DNA of 64,000 nt from Raphanus sativus (GCF_000801105.2 NC_079518.1:15542800-15606799), one strand, 5' to 3'; positions 11,079 to 22,569 are shown, counted from the first letter of the stretch. Notes: generated by a model from the letters alone, not told the origin. Numbers and translations are program-made.

Positions 11079-11985
11079 CGATACGACGTCCAAGGCACGG
11101 CAGCGACCTCGACACAAGGGAACATAACAATCACCATACAAATCCCCAGACTCCATGAGAAATTCGAGCTTGTACCGAAAAAATAACCGGTCAAGCCAAA
11201 ACTAGATGACAGAGTTACAAAACTCAGAAAGCACTTAGAGGAAATGAGGTCATACGAACTCAGGAGCCGAAATAAATACAACATGCAGCAGCCCAGCTAC
11301 AAGCTGTCTGGGGGGCAAAAGCAGTGCCAGTCCGCATGGAGATAGCTCCCCCCCCATTATAAACAGTCGGATCATACGACATATTGATTTTATCTATGGA
11401 GGATCAAAATTTTGCAATTCCGTCAACTCAATCAAAGCTCACCAGCGAAGAGCCGAACGACCTCTGAGAATCCAAGAACCTCTTTCCGGTCCTGACCACG
11501 AAATTACATTTGACGAGAACGAAACTGCAGGTCTTGATCAGCCGCACGAAGACACCCTCGTTTTACGACTCGACGTCGGAGGATGTGAACTCTCACGGAT
11601 TATGATCGATACCGGAAGTTCAGCCAACGTCCTATTCTACGATACCTTCAGACGAATGGGGTTTACCAAAACTCTCCTTAAACAAGAACCAACTCCTCTC
11701 ATCGGATTCGCAGGAGAAACAACTTACTCCCTAGGATCTATCGAGCTCGCAGTCACCGCCGGAGACGTTAGGAAGATCGTGGAGTTCATCGTAATAGATC
11801 GACCGGCACCGTTCAATGCTATCTTAGGAAGACCCTGGCTATACAGTATGAAAGCAGTACCATCGACTTACCACCAATGCTTGAAATTCCCAACCTCGAA
11901 AGGCACTGAAACCATTCACGGAAGTCAGAGAAACTCTCGTACATGCTACCTCGCGAGCTTCAAAGATATCGAACCACACCCTTAG
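11079..11985 (+). pseudogene. gypsy gag-pro linker and aspartic protease, copy 1
   Basis: Protease that would cut the retroelement polyprotein. The catalytic loop is MIDTGSSANVLF at 11602, with flap and C-terminal motifs PLIGFAGETTYSLGSI and AILGRPWLYSMKAVPSTYHQ. Upstream, the same frame contains the FIYGGSKFCNSVNSIKAHQR block typical of Tat-type gypsy. The linker before it (EEMRSYELRSRNKYN) is in another frame; the shift falls at the G6 and C8 runs near 11310-11355. It ends at TAG 11983 and is not followed by reverse transcriptase, which is deleted. Confidence 0.8.
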
Positions 11986-12672
11986 ACCGAAACAGATACC
12001 CCGACAAAGACCGTACGAACACTCGTACACGATCAAAAGCCAAAACGACCCTTAACTAAAGGAAAACAATTGAACTACGTTAAGACTTGATCCCTTCCTA
12101 AGGGTACGTAGGCAGCTCGCGACACGAGTTCAGTCACTTCCCAACATTAAAAAACAAGAAGGGAGCTTCCGGCAGCAACATGCGACCTATTCAAATCAAG
12201 GACCCCATTACACAGACTTTCTTTTAACAAGAATTCGATTGTAATAAAATTAACAGTTCAACCACTATCAAAAAGCAATCTTTCCAAGATTTACCATATT
12301 CGGGACACAAATTTTACCACCATATAATTCTCTTGCTCACTAAACGACTAAATGTAAACTCGAGGCCCTGGTCAAGTCTCTGAGCACATTTCGGTCCCGC
12401 TGGAAAACGCGGCATATCGGTTTTAGTAAAAACCTCAATCTGCGCCAACAAGGCATCGACGGAGTATCAACTCTCTTCGATCAAAAGTTCAAAAGAAAAA
12501 TCGAAACTCTATCCTTCAAAAGAAAATACGAAGCGTTCAAACTCATCCCTTTATTAAAAACAGATAATATCCCTAACGATTCAAAAAACCCACAAAATCC
12601 CGGAAAAAATAAGGATATCCGCGATGACATAGTTATCCAACAAAAAGGCAAAATCCATAAAAAAAAAGAAAA

Positions 12673-13585
12673 TCAAGGGTCGACGTCGCCTCCCGCGTTT
12701 GACGGTCCCCCGAGGTCCGACTCCTCCGACACTTGCGGAAGATCAAGCTCAGAATAGTCCAACTTGAGGAGGGACATGACTCGACGGCTGCTTCGCAGTC
12801 TCTCTCCAAATCTTGCAGAAGAGCCAACTCCCCATCAACGTCACAGCTGCCCTCCTTGATCTTAGTCAGAAGATCAATGTTAGCTACCACCTCCTGAAGC
12901 TGATCCTAGCCGCCATCTCCCTCTCCTTGTTCGACCACTTTTCTTCTAAAGATCCCAGAATCACCGCATACTGACTCGACATCTCGCGACGAGCAGAACG
13001 AACGTTCCATCCCTCTCAGCTTCAAGCCTTGCAATCTTGGTCCTGTTGAGCAGCGACCTCGACTTCTAGAGCTGACTTATCGTCACAAACCTTCACCCAC
13101 TCTGCCATCATGGAGTTGATCTTCTCAACCTCCTCCTTGTTCTCCCGCTTGGCGATCTCAAGTTCAGCAGAGATCCGATCAATTTCCACATCTCTCTAAG
13201 AAGTCCCTGTACGCTCCACCATCTTAAGAACAAGGTCGTTACAAGCCTCCATGACCTAAGAGTAAATATAATCAGAAAAACGATGCAACAAAAGCAGAAA
13301 TTAGTAGTAAAATAGTGATTCGCTAAGGACAAACCTTGGCATTCGCTTCGGTGATCTTGGTATAAAGCATCTTCCTCCTCCGAGGAAGAAAAGAACGTCG
13401 CCCCGAAGCTTCGAGAGCTAGTCCTTTCACCCAAGCGTTTGGGACCAGAGCTAGCCTCACGTAAGGGGAACGGTCACTCCTCCCCACTATCCGCCTTTTT
13501 CGACGTCTTGGAAGCAGATCGCGGCGGTCTTGGTGAGGCACTTCGCAAAGCCCTGGCAGATCCGTGCTCGCGAGCCGGAATATCC
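12673..13585 (-). pseudogene. decayed partial copy of antisense ORF B
   Basis: Counterpart of 17513-18421 in the duplication. Several single-base differences (gctcagaatag, cttggtcctgttg, tataaagcatc) break the reading frame here but not in copy 2, while one T-run near 13500 is longer here and restores the frame lost in copy 2. It lacks the first exon. Confidence 0.75.
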
Positions 13586-14465
13586 TGACGCAATACGTCT
13601 ATATTGATTTTACTTAATTGGCCTATGTGCTTGTTTCTAGAGTCTTAAATCTTAATTCAAGTTGTACAACACAATGTGGAGTATAGTAGTAACCTATGTG
13701 TTAATGGTAGTTATCATCTTCTGAATGTTTGACCTGATTCATTGGAAGTTCATCGTTTTCTGGGCGCAAGCTCAAAAGGCTCCGTATCAATCAGAGGTGG
13801 GCTGACAAGCAGTACAAGAAGTCCCATCAGGGTAACGAATGGAAGAAGCCTTTTGCTGGATCTTCCCACGCCAAGGGAATCATTCTTGAGAATGTAAGCC
13901 CATCAAAAAACACAGTAAATTATGTTCTTTTAACTTGTTGTTGTCTGTGTTGTCTGCGTCTTATGATCTTGTTGTCGTGCTTCTGGTTTTGCTCTGTTAG
14001 TTCATGAGCTCTGTTGAAGATATGTGTCTTATGAGCTCTGTTGAAGATATATGTCTTATGACTTATGGTGTTGTTACTTTGCTTGAGCAGGAAGGAATAA
14101 ACATGCTCTGGAAGGTAGAGAGCAACGCTGGTTGCTGTCTTGATATCATGATATGTGAAAGACCATCTTGTTTATTTTGCGGTTTGACTATAATAAAAGT
14201 ATACTTTGCTTGACATTTTTAATGCGTTGATCTTTTGTACTTGTTTATTTCAATCAAAAACTATACTTTGATATGAAGGTAGAGAGCAACTTGTTTATTT
14301 CAATCAGAAACTATGTGTTTACATAAGAAAAAAAATATAAAGGGTTTAAAGAGTTCAGCCCTATTTTACATAGTTTTAATGGGTTTAAAAGGGTTAGGGT
14401 CACTTAGGGTTGGGTTTAAGCTAAATAGGGTTGGGTTGGGTTGGGTTACTCTATACAATATCCCT
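13586..14465. mobile_element. duplicated right half of the Pack-MULE
   Basis: Copy of 10190-11069, including the RPS23 exon (13762-13893) and the right inverted repeat. The left terminal repeat is absent, so this half cannot move. Confidence 0.85.
13762..13893 (+). pseudogene. RPS23: RPS23 exon fragment, second copy
   Basis: Identical duplicate of 10366-10497, with the same frame, splice donor and missing ends. It arose by the internal duplication of the gypsy element, not by a second capture. Confidence 0.85.
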
Positions 14466-14474
14466 AGGCGAGAT

Positions 14475-15381
14475 CGATACGACGTCCAAGGCACGGCAGC
14501 GACCTCGACACAAGGGAACATAACAATCACCATACAAATCCCCAGACTCCATGAGAAATTCGAGCTTGTACCGAAAAAATAACCGGTCAAGCCAAAACTA
14601 GATGACAGAGTTACAAAACTCAGAAAGCACTTAGAGGAAATGAGGTCATACGAACTCAGGAGCCGAAATAAATACAACATGCAGCAGCCCAGCTACAAGC
14701 TGTCTGGGGGGCAAAAGCAGTGCCAGTCCGCATGGAGATAGCTCCCCCCCCATTATAAACAGTCGGATCATACGACATATTTATTTTATCTATGGAGGAT
14801 CAAAATTTTGCAATTCCGTCAACTCAATCAAAGCTCACCAGCGAAGAGCCGAACGACCTCTGAGAATCCAAGAACCTCTTTCCGGTCCTGACCACGAAAT
14901 TACATTTGACGAGAACGAAACTGCAGGTCTTGATCAGCCGCACGAAGACACCCTCGTTTTACGACTCGACGTCGGAGGATGTGAACTCTCACGGATTATG
15001 ATCGATACCGGAAGTTCAGCCAACGTCCTATTCTACGATACCTTCAGACGAATGGGGTTTACCAAAACTCTCCTTAAACAAGAACCAACTCCTCTCATCG
15101 GATTCGCAGGAGAAACAACTTACTCCCTAGGATCTATCGAGCTCGCAGTCACCGCCGGAGACGTTAGGAAGATCGTGGAGTTCATCGTAATAGATCGACC
15201 GGCACCGTTCAATGCTATCTTAGGAAGACCCTGGCTATACAGTATGAAAGCAGTACCATCGACTTACCACCAATGCTTGAAATTCCCAACCTCGAAAGGC
15301 ACTGAAACCATTCACGGAAGTCAGAGAAACTCTCGTACATGCTACCTCGCGAGCTTCAAAGATATCGAACCACACCCTTAG
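14475..15381 (+). pseudogene. gypsy gag-pro linker and aspartic protease, copy 2
   Basis: Same as 11079-11985 through the direct duplication. The protease segment MIDTGSSANVLF at 14998 is identical; a single noted difference changes a codon just upstream (cattgat to tttat near 14780). The same frame break at the C-run is shared, so it predates the duplication. Confidence 0.8.
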
Positions 15382-16020
15382 ACCGAAACAGATACCCCGA
15401 CAAAGACCGTACGAACACTCGTACACGATCAAAAGCCAAAACGACCCTTAACTAAAGGAAAACAATTGAACTACGTTAAGACTTGATCCCTTCCTAAGGG
15501 TACGTAGGCAGCTCGCGACACGAGTTCAGTCACTTCCCAACATTAAAAAACAAGAAGGGAGCTTCCGGCAGCAACATGCGACCTATTCAAATCAAGGACC
15601 CCATTACACAGACTTTCTTTTAACAAGAATTCGATTGTAATAAAATTAACAGTTCAACCACTATCAAAAAGCAATCTTTCCAAGATTTACCATATTCGGG
15701 ACACAAATTTTACCACCATATAATTCTCTTGCTCACTAAACGACTAAATGTAAACTCGAGGCCCTGGTCAAGTCTCTGAGCACATTTCGGTCCCGCTGGA
15801 AAACGCGGCATATCGGTTTTAGTAAAAACCTCAATCTGCGCCAACAAGGCATCGACGGAGTATCAACTCTCTTCGATCAAAAGTTCAAAAGAAAAATCGA
15901 AACTCTATCCTTCAAAAGAAAATACGAAGCGTTCAAACTCATCCCTTTATTAAACACAATAACATAAACAAATAATAAAAAAAGACAATACATGAAAAAT
16001 AATCGACGAAGAGCAGCTTC

Positions 16021-17236
16021 CTACAAACTACTCTCCGACGTCAAATCTCCATCTCCAAAGCATCCATCCATTTGCTTCGCCCCATCGCCGTCAAAAGCCC
16101 CTTTGGCGAAGTAATCTCCCGAGTCATGGGGAAGATCCAGCCCGTCGGTCATCACAGACACATCGAACTCTCCGAGCTCGACTTCTTTCTCTCCAGAATG
16201 CTTCACGCCATCTGAGGCCAATAGATTCATGCCCATTATCTCCTTCAAAAGATCTATCCTTACGACAACCTCCCCAAGCTGGAGCTCGTCAGCGACCTTG
16301 GATCGTTCGCCTTCCCATTTTTCCTTCAAAGACTCCAGAGCGCTCTGATAATCATCAGCCAAACCTTTCTTGGCCGCGCGAATCGAACTTCGGAGAGCAT
16401 CGGCATGCTTCGAAGCATTTGACTCTAGCTGCGACTCAAGCAAAGGAGCTCGTTCAAGAGTCGACTTCCTCTCGTTTTCCGCAATGCGAAGATGAGCTTC
16501 AAGCAAAGCAATTCGGCTTTCCGATTCTTCTGCAGCAGACAAACGATCGGCATTGGCACGATCACGCTCCTGCAAAAGCTTCAGGTTTGACTTCAGCTCC
16601 CTCACGACCCTCTTAACTTCAAGGAGCTCGTCGGATCGCGGAACATCTTGGAGGCGCCGCTCCAGGGTCGCCGCAAATTCATTGTTAGCTTCCATGGCCT
16701 ATAAATCATGGAAAGTTCAAGAGAAGTTCGAACAAAGGTGCGCAAAATTTAAGCAAACCAACCTTGGCGTGGGCCACCGCCATCTTGACATAAGCCTCGC
16801 GCTCGGTCATGTTCCGAAGAGAAGGAAGTGGGCAACCAGCAGGCTTAAAGTGCCTCACCAGATGAGCCACACTGTCCGGATCCTCCGTGATCGGACAATC
16901 GTTGGAGTGCTTAAATTGCCAATGAAACGGCTTTGCAGCCCCATCACCAAGGGAACTCTGGCGATGGTCAGAACCATTCGTCTTTGCCTTCTTGGAAGGA
17001 CGTTCGCGCCCCTCCGAGCCAGTGGGACTGCTCGACTTCACAGGAGTAACTAAGTCCTTGCCACCAGATTCCTTACCCTCCTGTCTAGAAGGAACATGGG
17101 GAATTCCGGTTTCTTCACGAAGGACCTCAGTAAGAGCCTCGCTAACATCGCCGGATCGAATCCTCTACTCACCGACGCTAACAACTCGATTTCTCGACTT
17201 ATCGGCCTCTCGGGGATTCGATCTTCTTGTTGACAT
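16021..17236 (-). pseudogene. antisense extra ORF A of the gypsy element
   Basis: Minus-strand gene of two exons. Exon 1 starts at ATG 17236 and runs to about 16763 (contains PSKKAKTNGSDH and ITEDPDSVAHLVRHFKPAGC, ending at AHAK|GTTGGT). The intron ends with ATAG near 16700. Exon 2 (about 16699-16021) encodes a long heptad-rich coiled coil (ERRLQDVPRSDELLEVKRVV; VVVRIDLLKEI) and an acidic C-terminus. One in-frame stop (TAG, plus 17165-17167) interrupts exon 1. The function of these antisense ORFs is unknown; they recur in plant Tat-lineage gypsy elements. The ORF is deleted from duplication copy 1. Confidence 0.65.
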
Positions 17237-17512
17237 AATCGCTCAATTTGAAAGGAGAATAGAGATTTCACAGGGTTCTCGGATGAAACCCAAGTAAGAA
17301 ACCTCGGGGTCTTATAAAGAACGAACTACAACAAATATCTTAATTGAAAGATCTTAATAAATCCGAAACACCAAAATATTCTTATCAAAAAAGAAAAACA
17401 GATAATATCCTAACGATTCAAATTTAAACCCACAAAATCCCGGAAAAAATAAGGATATCCGCGATGACATAGTTATCCAACAAAAAGGCAAAATCAATAA
17501 AAAAAAAGAAAA

Positions 17513-19379
17513 TCAAGGGTCGACGTCGCCTCCCGCGTTTGACGGTCCCCCGAGGTCCGACTCCTCCGACACTTGCGGAAGATCAAGCTCAGAAATAGTC
17601 CAACTTGAGGAGGGACATGACTCGACGGCTGCTTCGCAGTCTCTCTCCAAATCTTGCAGAAGAGCCAACTCCCCATCAACGTCACAGCTGCCCTCCTTGA
17701 TCTTAGTCAGAAGATCAATGTTAGCTACCACCTCCTGAAGCTGAATCCTAGCCGCCATCTCCCTCTCCTTGTTCGACCACTTTTCTTCTAAAGATCCCAG
17801 AATCACCGCATACTGACTCGACATCTCGCGACGAGCAGAACGAACGTCTCCATCCCTCTCAGCTTCAAGCCTTGCAATCTTGGTCTGTTGAGCAGCGACC
17901 TCGACTTCTAGAGCTGACTTATCGTCACAAACCTTCACCCACTCTGCCATCATGGAGTTGATCTTCTCAACCTCCTCCTTGTTCTCCCGCTTGGCGATCT
18001 CAAGTTCAGCAGAGATCCGATCAATTTCCACATCTCTCTAAGAAGTCCCTGTACGCTCCACCATCTTAAGAACAAGGTCGTTACAAGCCTCCATGACCTA
18101 AGAGTAAATATAATCAGAAAAACGATGCAACAAAAGCAGAAATTAGTAGTAAAATAGTGATTCGCTAAGGACAAACCTTGGCATTCGCTTCGGTGATCTT
18201 GGTATAAGCATCTTCCTCCTCCGAGGAAGAAAAGAACGTCGCCCCGAAGCTTCGAGAGCTAGTCCTTTCACCCAAGCGTTTGGGACCAGAGCTAGCCTCA
18301 CGTAAGGGGAACGGTCACTCCTCCCCACTATCCGCCTTTTCGACGTCTTGGAAGCAGATCGCGGCGGTCTTGGTGAGGCACTTCGCGAAGCCCTGGCAGA
18401 TCCGTGCTCGCGAGCCGGAATATCCTCCTCCAAATCAGAACTCAAAGACAACAGGGTAGGATCCACGGGAGCTTTCTTTGAAGCAGACGCCAAGTTCCTA
18501 AGCGATCTCCGAAACAAGCACCTCTCAGAACGGCTCGTATTAGGACGAGCAATCACCTCCTCCGTAGAAGTGGGCTCTTCATGGTTAGAAGGCTCAGCTT
18601 CTTCAAGCAACCCGATCAGTGCCGAGATCGCATGAGCTATTCCTAAACCGATAGGAAGCGAGTTCAAAGTGCGAATTCGTTCCCTGGTAAATGACGACCA
18701 GTCAGTGTCTCCACGTTTCAAAACAGCCACCATACCGCGGAGTTGATCCGACATCATAGAAACCTTCGGGTGAGCTAAAACAAAAAAAATATAAATGAGC
18801 AATCACGAAGATTCCTTGAATGACACTCAAGTAAAAATCTTAAACCTCACCGATATTCTTGGCCCAACGTCGAGGGAGCAGGGAAAAATCAAAATCTCCT
18901 ACTGTAGACGAGTCTACTTTGAAAACGAAGAATTTTTCCCTCCACAGATCATCCCGATAGGGAGTCCCTCCAATCACGTGGAGACCAGGAAGAGGAGCCG
19001 CCAAGAAAGTCCACGGATTCCTTTGGTTGCGCTTTACGAGATAAAGACTGTGTAACTCCTCGAGCTCGAATAAAAGCTTCTCTTCCCTGGCTCTGACAAG
19101 GATCGCTAGGAGATGCCTAAGGAGATTCGGACATAGCTGCGTGAGAGAGATCCCAAGCTCGGCAAGAATTTCAAGCACCTGTCTTGGAATCGGGAAAGAA
19201 AGCCCGCAAGACTCGAAGAAACTGAGGTATGCTCTGCAGTAGCCCTCTCTGACAGTTTCTGGAGTCTCTTGATCAGAAGCGAGTTCGCAGACCACGGCGT
19301 GGTCAACTTCGAACGAGGAGTATAGCTCCTCGATGTTCTCTCGTTTAATCGTCGGACAAGGGAATGAGAAAGAAGACAT
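17513..19379 (-). pseudogene. antisense extra ORF B (putative gypsy-type transposon domain)
   Basis: Minus-strand gene with three likely exons: 19379-about 18854 (ends AKNIG|GTGAGG), about 18790-18176 (acceptor TTTTAG, donor AAG|GTTTGT), and about 18095-17513. Exon 1 carries VREGYCRAYLSFFESCGLSF, LAELGISLTQLCPNLLRHL and PYRDDLWREKFFVFKVD, the pattern of Pfam Transposase_28, a domain named for such gypsy elements. Exon 2 is basic and serine-rich; exon 3 is a coiled coil (KINSMMAEWVKVCDDKSALE) similar at its end to ORF A. Breaks: a one-base loss in an A/T run in exon 2, a TGA shared with copy 1, and a TAG early in exon 3. The product's role is unknown. Confidence 0.65.
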
Positions 19380-19466
19380 CTCGTAAAGATAACAAAGAAG
19401 AAAAATCGCGAGAGCAAGAGAAAGAAAGATGATCGGAAGTGGAAGAAAGAGATCAAAGCTCTATCG

Positions 19467-19476
19467 CTATTTAAAG
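19467..19476 (-). promoter_or_regulatory. candidate TATA box for antisense ORF B
   Basis: Minus-strand CTTTAAATAG lies about 90 bp upstream of the ORF B start codon, between it and the 3' LTR, so the antisense unit could have its own promoter. Position-based inference only. Confidence 0.35.
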
Positions 19477-19566
19477 AGAAGCCTCAAACGGCTATATCGC
19501 AGCTCCCGAGGAACGTAATAATTGCCTAGGCTGCGATATAACCGCCACAATCACTTCTCCTTCGCC

Positions 19567-19910
19567 CTAGAAGGTCGCGGAAGCAGTTGCAAGAATAGCG
19601 GAGTCGAGCCTATAAAGGGGAGGTGATATCAATGCTAAAGGGACAGCGAAAACCCTAGAGAGAGAGCACACCACACATTTACATCTTTCTTACTTCGTTT
19701 AGATCTTATTCTCGATCGACCTCCTTGTTATAGTTGATCTCTTAGCTATTCTTTGTACTCGACCTCTTAATCAATAAAAGTCCATTTTTGTCTACCGAAT
19801 TTTGATTACATCGTTGTGTTCTAAGGATATCGTTGCCTACATCTTTTGTCACTTCCCTAGTTTACTTACAAACACTACAAAATACTTGAGTGTAGATTTT
19901 AGGTTCGACA
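19567..19910 (+). repeat. gypsy 3' LTR, 5'-truncated
   Basis: Matches 5' LTR positions 6889-7232 with scattered substitutions (for example cttagctattc versus ctttcctattc). The first 110 bp of the LTR, including the TG start, are missing; preceding DNA is unrelated. It ends at GACA, followed by the target duplication. Confidence 0.8.
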
Positions 19911-20660
19911 CACCCCTATGATGAACCTTTAGGTTCAACAACCAATTAAAAATCAGCACATTAAATACAACATTTTTCATAAAAGGAAATAAAATATTTC
20001 GAATTTACTTCTAAAAATAAGTAGACAAAAATAAATAAAAATATTAGTAGCCGTAAAAAAAATTATTTTCTGAAAATTGTTAACGACAGCCACACTAAAC
20101 CCTAAACCCTAAATAATAAACACTAAACCTAAACCCTAAACACTAAACTCTTAGGTAACCCTTATGTAAATATTATAAATCCGTAGATAAACCTCAAACA
20201 CTAAACCCTAAATTCATAACCATAAACACTAAATCCTAAACCCTAAACCTTTGGGTAAATCTGAAATCCGTGGATAAATCCTAAACTTTTGGGTAAACCG
20301 TAAACCCAAAAAAGATTTTATCCAACGGTTTAAAATTTACCCAATAATTAAGAGTTTATCCAGGGGTTTACCCAAAGGTTTAAGCTTTACCTAAAAGTTT
20401 AGGGTTTAATTTTTAGGGTTTATCTAAGGATTGATAATTATATAAGGGTTTAGGGTTTACCTAATAGTTTAAGGTTTAGTATGGTCGGTGTTAACAATTT
20501 TAAGAATTTTTTTTACACCTACTAATATTCTTATTTATTTTTAATCTAATTATTTTTAAAAGTAAATTCAAAATATTTTATTTCCTTTTATGAAAAATGT
20601 TATATTTAATATACTAATTTTTGATTGGTTGGTGAACCCAAGAAAACTCCAATTTCATTG
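19911..20660. mobile_element. long-inverted-repeat element with telomere-like core, split by the gypsy
   Basis: The left arm (about 19929-20105) and right arm (about 20465-20645) are inverted copies; acatttttcataaaaggaaa at the left mirrors tttccttttatgaaaaatgt at the right. The outer end of the left arm lies on the far side of the gypsy: 6755-6779 (gagtttttcttggttcac) mirrors gtgaacccaagaaaactc at 20632-20649. The core consists of degenerate CCCTAAA/TTTAGGG units in both orientations (20095-20475). No coding capacity. Confidence 0.65.
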
Positions 20661-21716
20661 TTGGACTTTAGTTTACATGAAAGATGCTAAGTAGTTTTTT
20701 TTTTTAATTTAGGATCCATTTTCTCTATTAAAAGAAAAGTATAATTCAGGGTTGGGACTGCTCAAGACATTTGTTCCTTAGGTCAGCTCCATTCATATCG
20801 AATTCTTAGGAATATATTTGTGGACATATATGGGTTTTAGGCTCTACTTATATCTTTGTTTTATTTTGTTTGGTTTATGTTCTTTTTCTTTGATTTTTTA
20901 TCGACACTATGTATCTTAACTTTTTCTGAGTTAAAAAAAAAGAAAAGAAAAGTATCATTTTTATCTACCATAAAAAGTCATAATAAGTCTATTTTCTTAA
21001 TTACATATAATTGATTATTTACATTATCCTATTGAATATATAAGATTTCTGAAAATCTTATTAGAAAGATATTAAATTACAAATCTGTTGAGAAAAATCT
21101 AAAAAAATCTTATAATTTTTTTAAATATTTTTAAAATTAATAAATTACTTTTACTGTCTATATTATATTAAATATAAGTAATATATGAATGAAATATGAA
21201 ATGATATTAAATTGGTAATTTTTTAAAATACTTTCATTTAAATAAATAAATGAAATAGTATTCACCATTTAAAAAGGTAAAAATAATATTCACGTTTAAA
21301 AGAAATAAAATTAAAAATTATCTAATATTTTACATAAAATAATATAGTTAATATATGTTAAACTTTTATATCTACAACTATATATTATCTATTTATTTAT
21401 TTTAATTTACAACTATATATTATCGAAAAATGATTATATATATAAAATTTAGTCAAATTAGCTAACATTTCTTTAAGGGATATTTACAATAAATGCTATT
21501 AAAATCTTTAATTTTTAATTAATTTAAAATAATAAAAATATAATTTTAAACAATAAATTTAATATTTTTTTTAATTATGACATAATATGTTGAAAAATTT
21601 ATAAATAATCTCATCAAAATTTTCAGCTTTTATATAAAATAACGCATTAGTTTAGTAACAAAAAAATCAATATAAACTCAAAGTTATATGCACGGACGTG
21701 CGGATCAAAATTCTAG
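20661..21716 (+). mobile_element. Helitron-like 3' end and AT-rich body
   Basis: The 3' terminus has a short GC-rich palindrome (gcacggacgtgc, about 21690) followed by gatcaaaattCTAG at 21716 and a T, the Helitron terminal pattern. The 5' end is not fixed; a TCTATTAAAAG at about 20724 is a candidate but lacks the expected preceding A. The rest is AT-rich without genes. Confidence 0.45.
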
Positions 21717-21788
21717 TTAAGCCTATTATATGTTCGATCATTACGCCGTTAACATTCGAACAAAACCTTAAGGTGCAAGAAACTTTAA

Positions 21789-21790
<2 letters not shown>

Positions 21791-21855
<65 letters not shown>

Positions 21856-21874
21856 CTCTCTCCTCTCTCTCTCT

Positions 21875-21929
<55 letters not shown>
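21791..21929. repeat. (CT)n microsatellite
   Basis: Nearly pure CT dinucleotide run of about 139 bp with occasional extra C or T. It produces artificial Ser/Leu and Arg/Glu reading frames. Confidence 0.95.
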
Positions 21930-21932
<3 letters not shown>

Positions 21933-22246
21933 CGAACTATATTTGTTTGCTTTCAATTTGAGGAGGCAACGACGAGCAAAATCACACCACCACAGCAAGA
22001 CGAGATATTTTCTATAGAAAAAAGAGAATAACATTTGAACCAATGATAAAATATTATAACGTAAGGAATTTATTTTAAAAATTATTTTGACTATAATCAA
22101 AGAAATTAAGCACAAAGATATTTTGATGAAATTTCCTTTTTTTCGTCGATGAAATTTTCCTTTTATGAAAATTTATGTTATTAATATATATAACAATATA
22201 AATCAAAGTAGAATACTAAACAAACATAAAAACAAGTTCATACAAA

Positions 22247-22569
22247 ATGGAATCTCCAAAAACATATTGATCACATTTGTTTTCACTATCTTCTTCATAG
22301 TATCTAATGTTCATTTTACAGGGTATTTAATTTCATTTACTGTTACTTTTATTTATACTCATATATTTATCTTTTTATAAATTGTCAACATTATAATCAT
22401 TTTTATTTTAAAACAGACTTTGAAATAAAACAAGACTACAAAAATGTTACGACATTCCGTGTAAACCAAAAGACGGAACATGCGAGAAGTTTTGGGAGCT
22501 ATGACCATTCAGTTAGTTGGCGTATGTGAATCTGGAAAATGTTGTTGTAGGTCAAAAAGGCCAAACTAA
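22247..22569 (+). pseudogene. DEFL copy 1, frameshifted
   Basis: Exons about 22247-22321 and 22417-22569. It lost one G just after ATG (ATGGAATC for ATGGGAATC), giving an early stop. The exon 1/intron border is altered, an A run is shortened, and TTTTGTGGAGC has become TTTTGGGAGC in exon 2. Otherwise it matches the family consensus: signal peptide plus eight-cysteine defensin-like domain. Leftmost unit, bordering the microsatellite. Confidence 0.8.

Larger units (their letters stand above)
10190..13585 (+). repeat. large direct duplication, copy 1
   Basis: Matches 13586-18425 almost base for base (offset 3396 up to about 12555), beginning tgacgcaatacgtc in both. It contains the second half of the Pack-MULE, the protease region and a decayed piece of the antisense ORF. 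About 1.44 kb present in copy 2 (15955-17395) is missing here at an A-rich junction. Copy 1 ends at ccggaatatcc and passes directly into copy 2. Confidence 0.9.
13586..18425 (+). repeat. large direct duplication, copy 2
   Basis: Second copy of 10190-13585 with the additional antisense ORF A segment. It continues uninterrupted into the element's 3' end, so it has the ancestral right-hand arrangement, whereas copy 1 has the ancestral left-hand one. The junction at 13585/13586 shares only about 2 bp with the alternative joins. Confidence 0.9.
6780..19910 (+). mobile_element. rearranged Ty3/gypsy LTR retrotransposon, Tat-like
   Basis: Bounded by related LTRs (TGTTG start at 6780, ...GACA end at 19910) with a near-perfect 5-bp target duplication (cactc 6775-6779, caccc 19911-19915). 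Order: 5' LTR, primer site, broken gag, Pack-MULE-like insertion, protease, antisense ORFs, 3' LTR. Reverse transcriptase, RNase H and integrase are absent. A direct duplication from 10190 roughly doubles the protease-to-antisense region. Antisense extra ORFs next to the 3' LTR are known for plant Tat-lineage elements. It cannot be autonomous. Stretches not listed separately (12060-12670, 15480-16020, 17300-17510) are noncoding linker. Confidence 0.85.

Noticed and set aside
10970..11284. 104-codon minus-strand ORF and its copy at 14366
   Set aside because: Spans the MULE end and gag-pro linker; its composition comes from AGGGTT repeats.
20095..20475. True chromosome end or telomere fusion point
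   Set aside because: Repeats are degenerate, in both orientations, and enclosed by long inverted arms, which fits a mobile element better.
21698..21961. 87-codon Leu/Ser ORF and its opposite-strand Arg/Glu ORF
   Set aside because: Translation of the CT microsatellite; no real protein expected.
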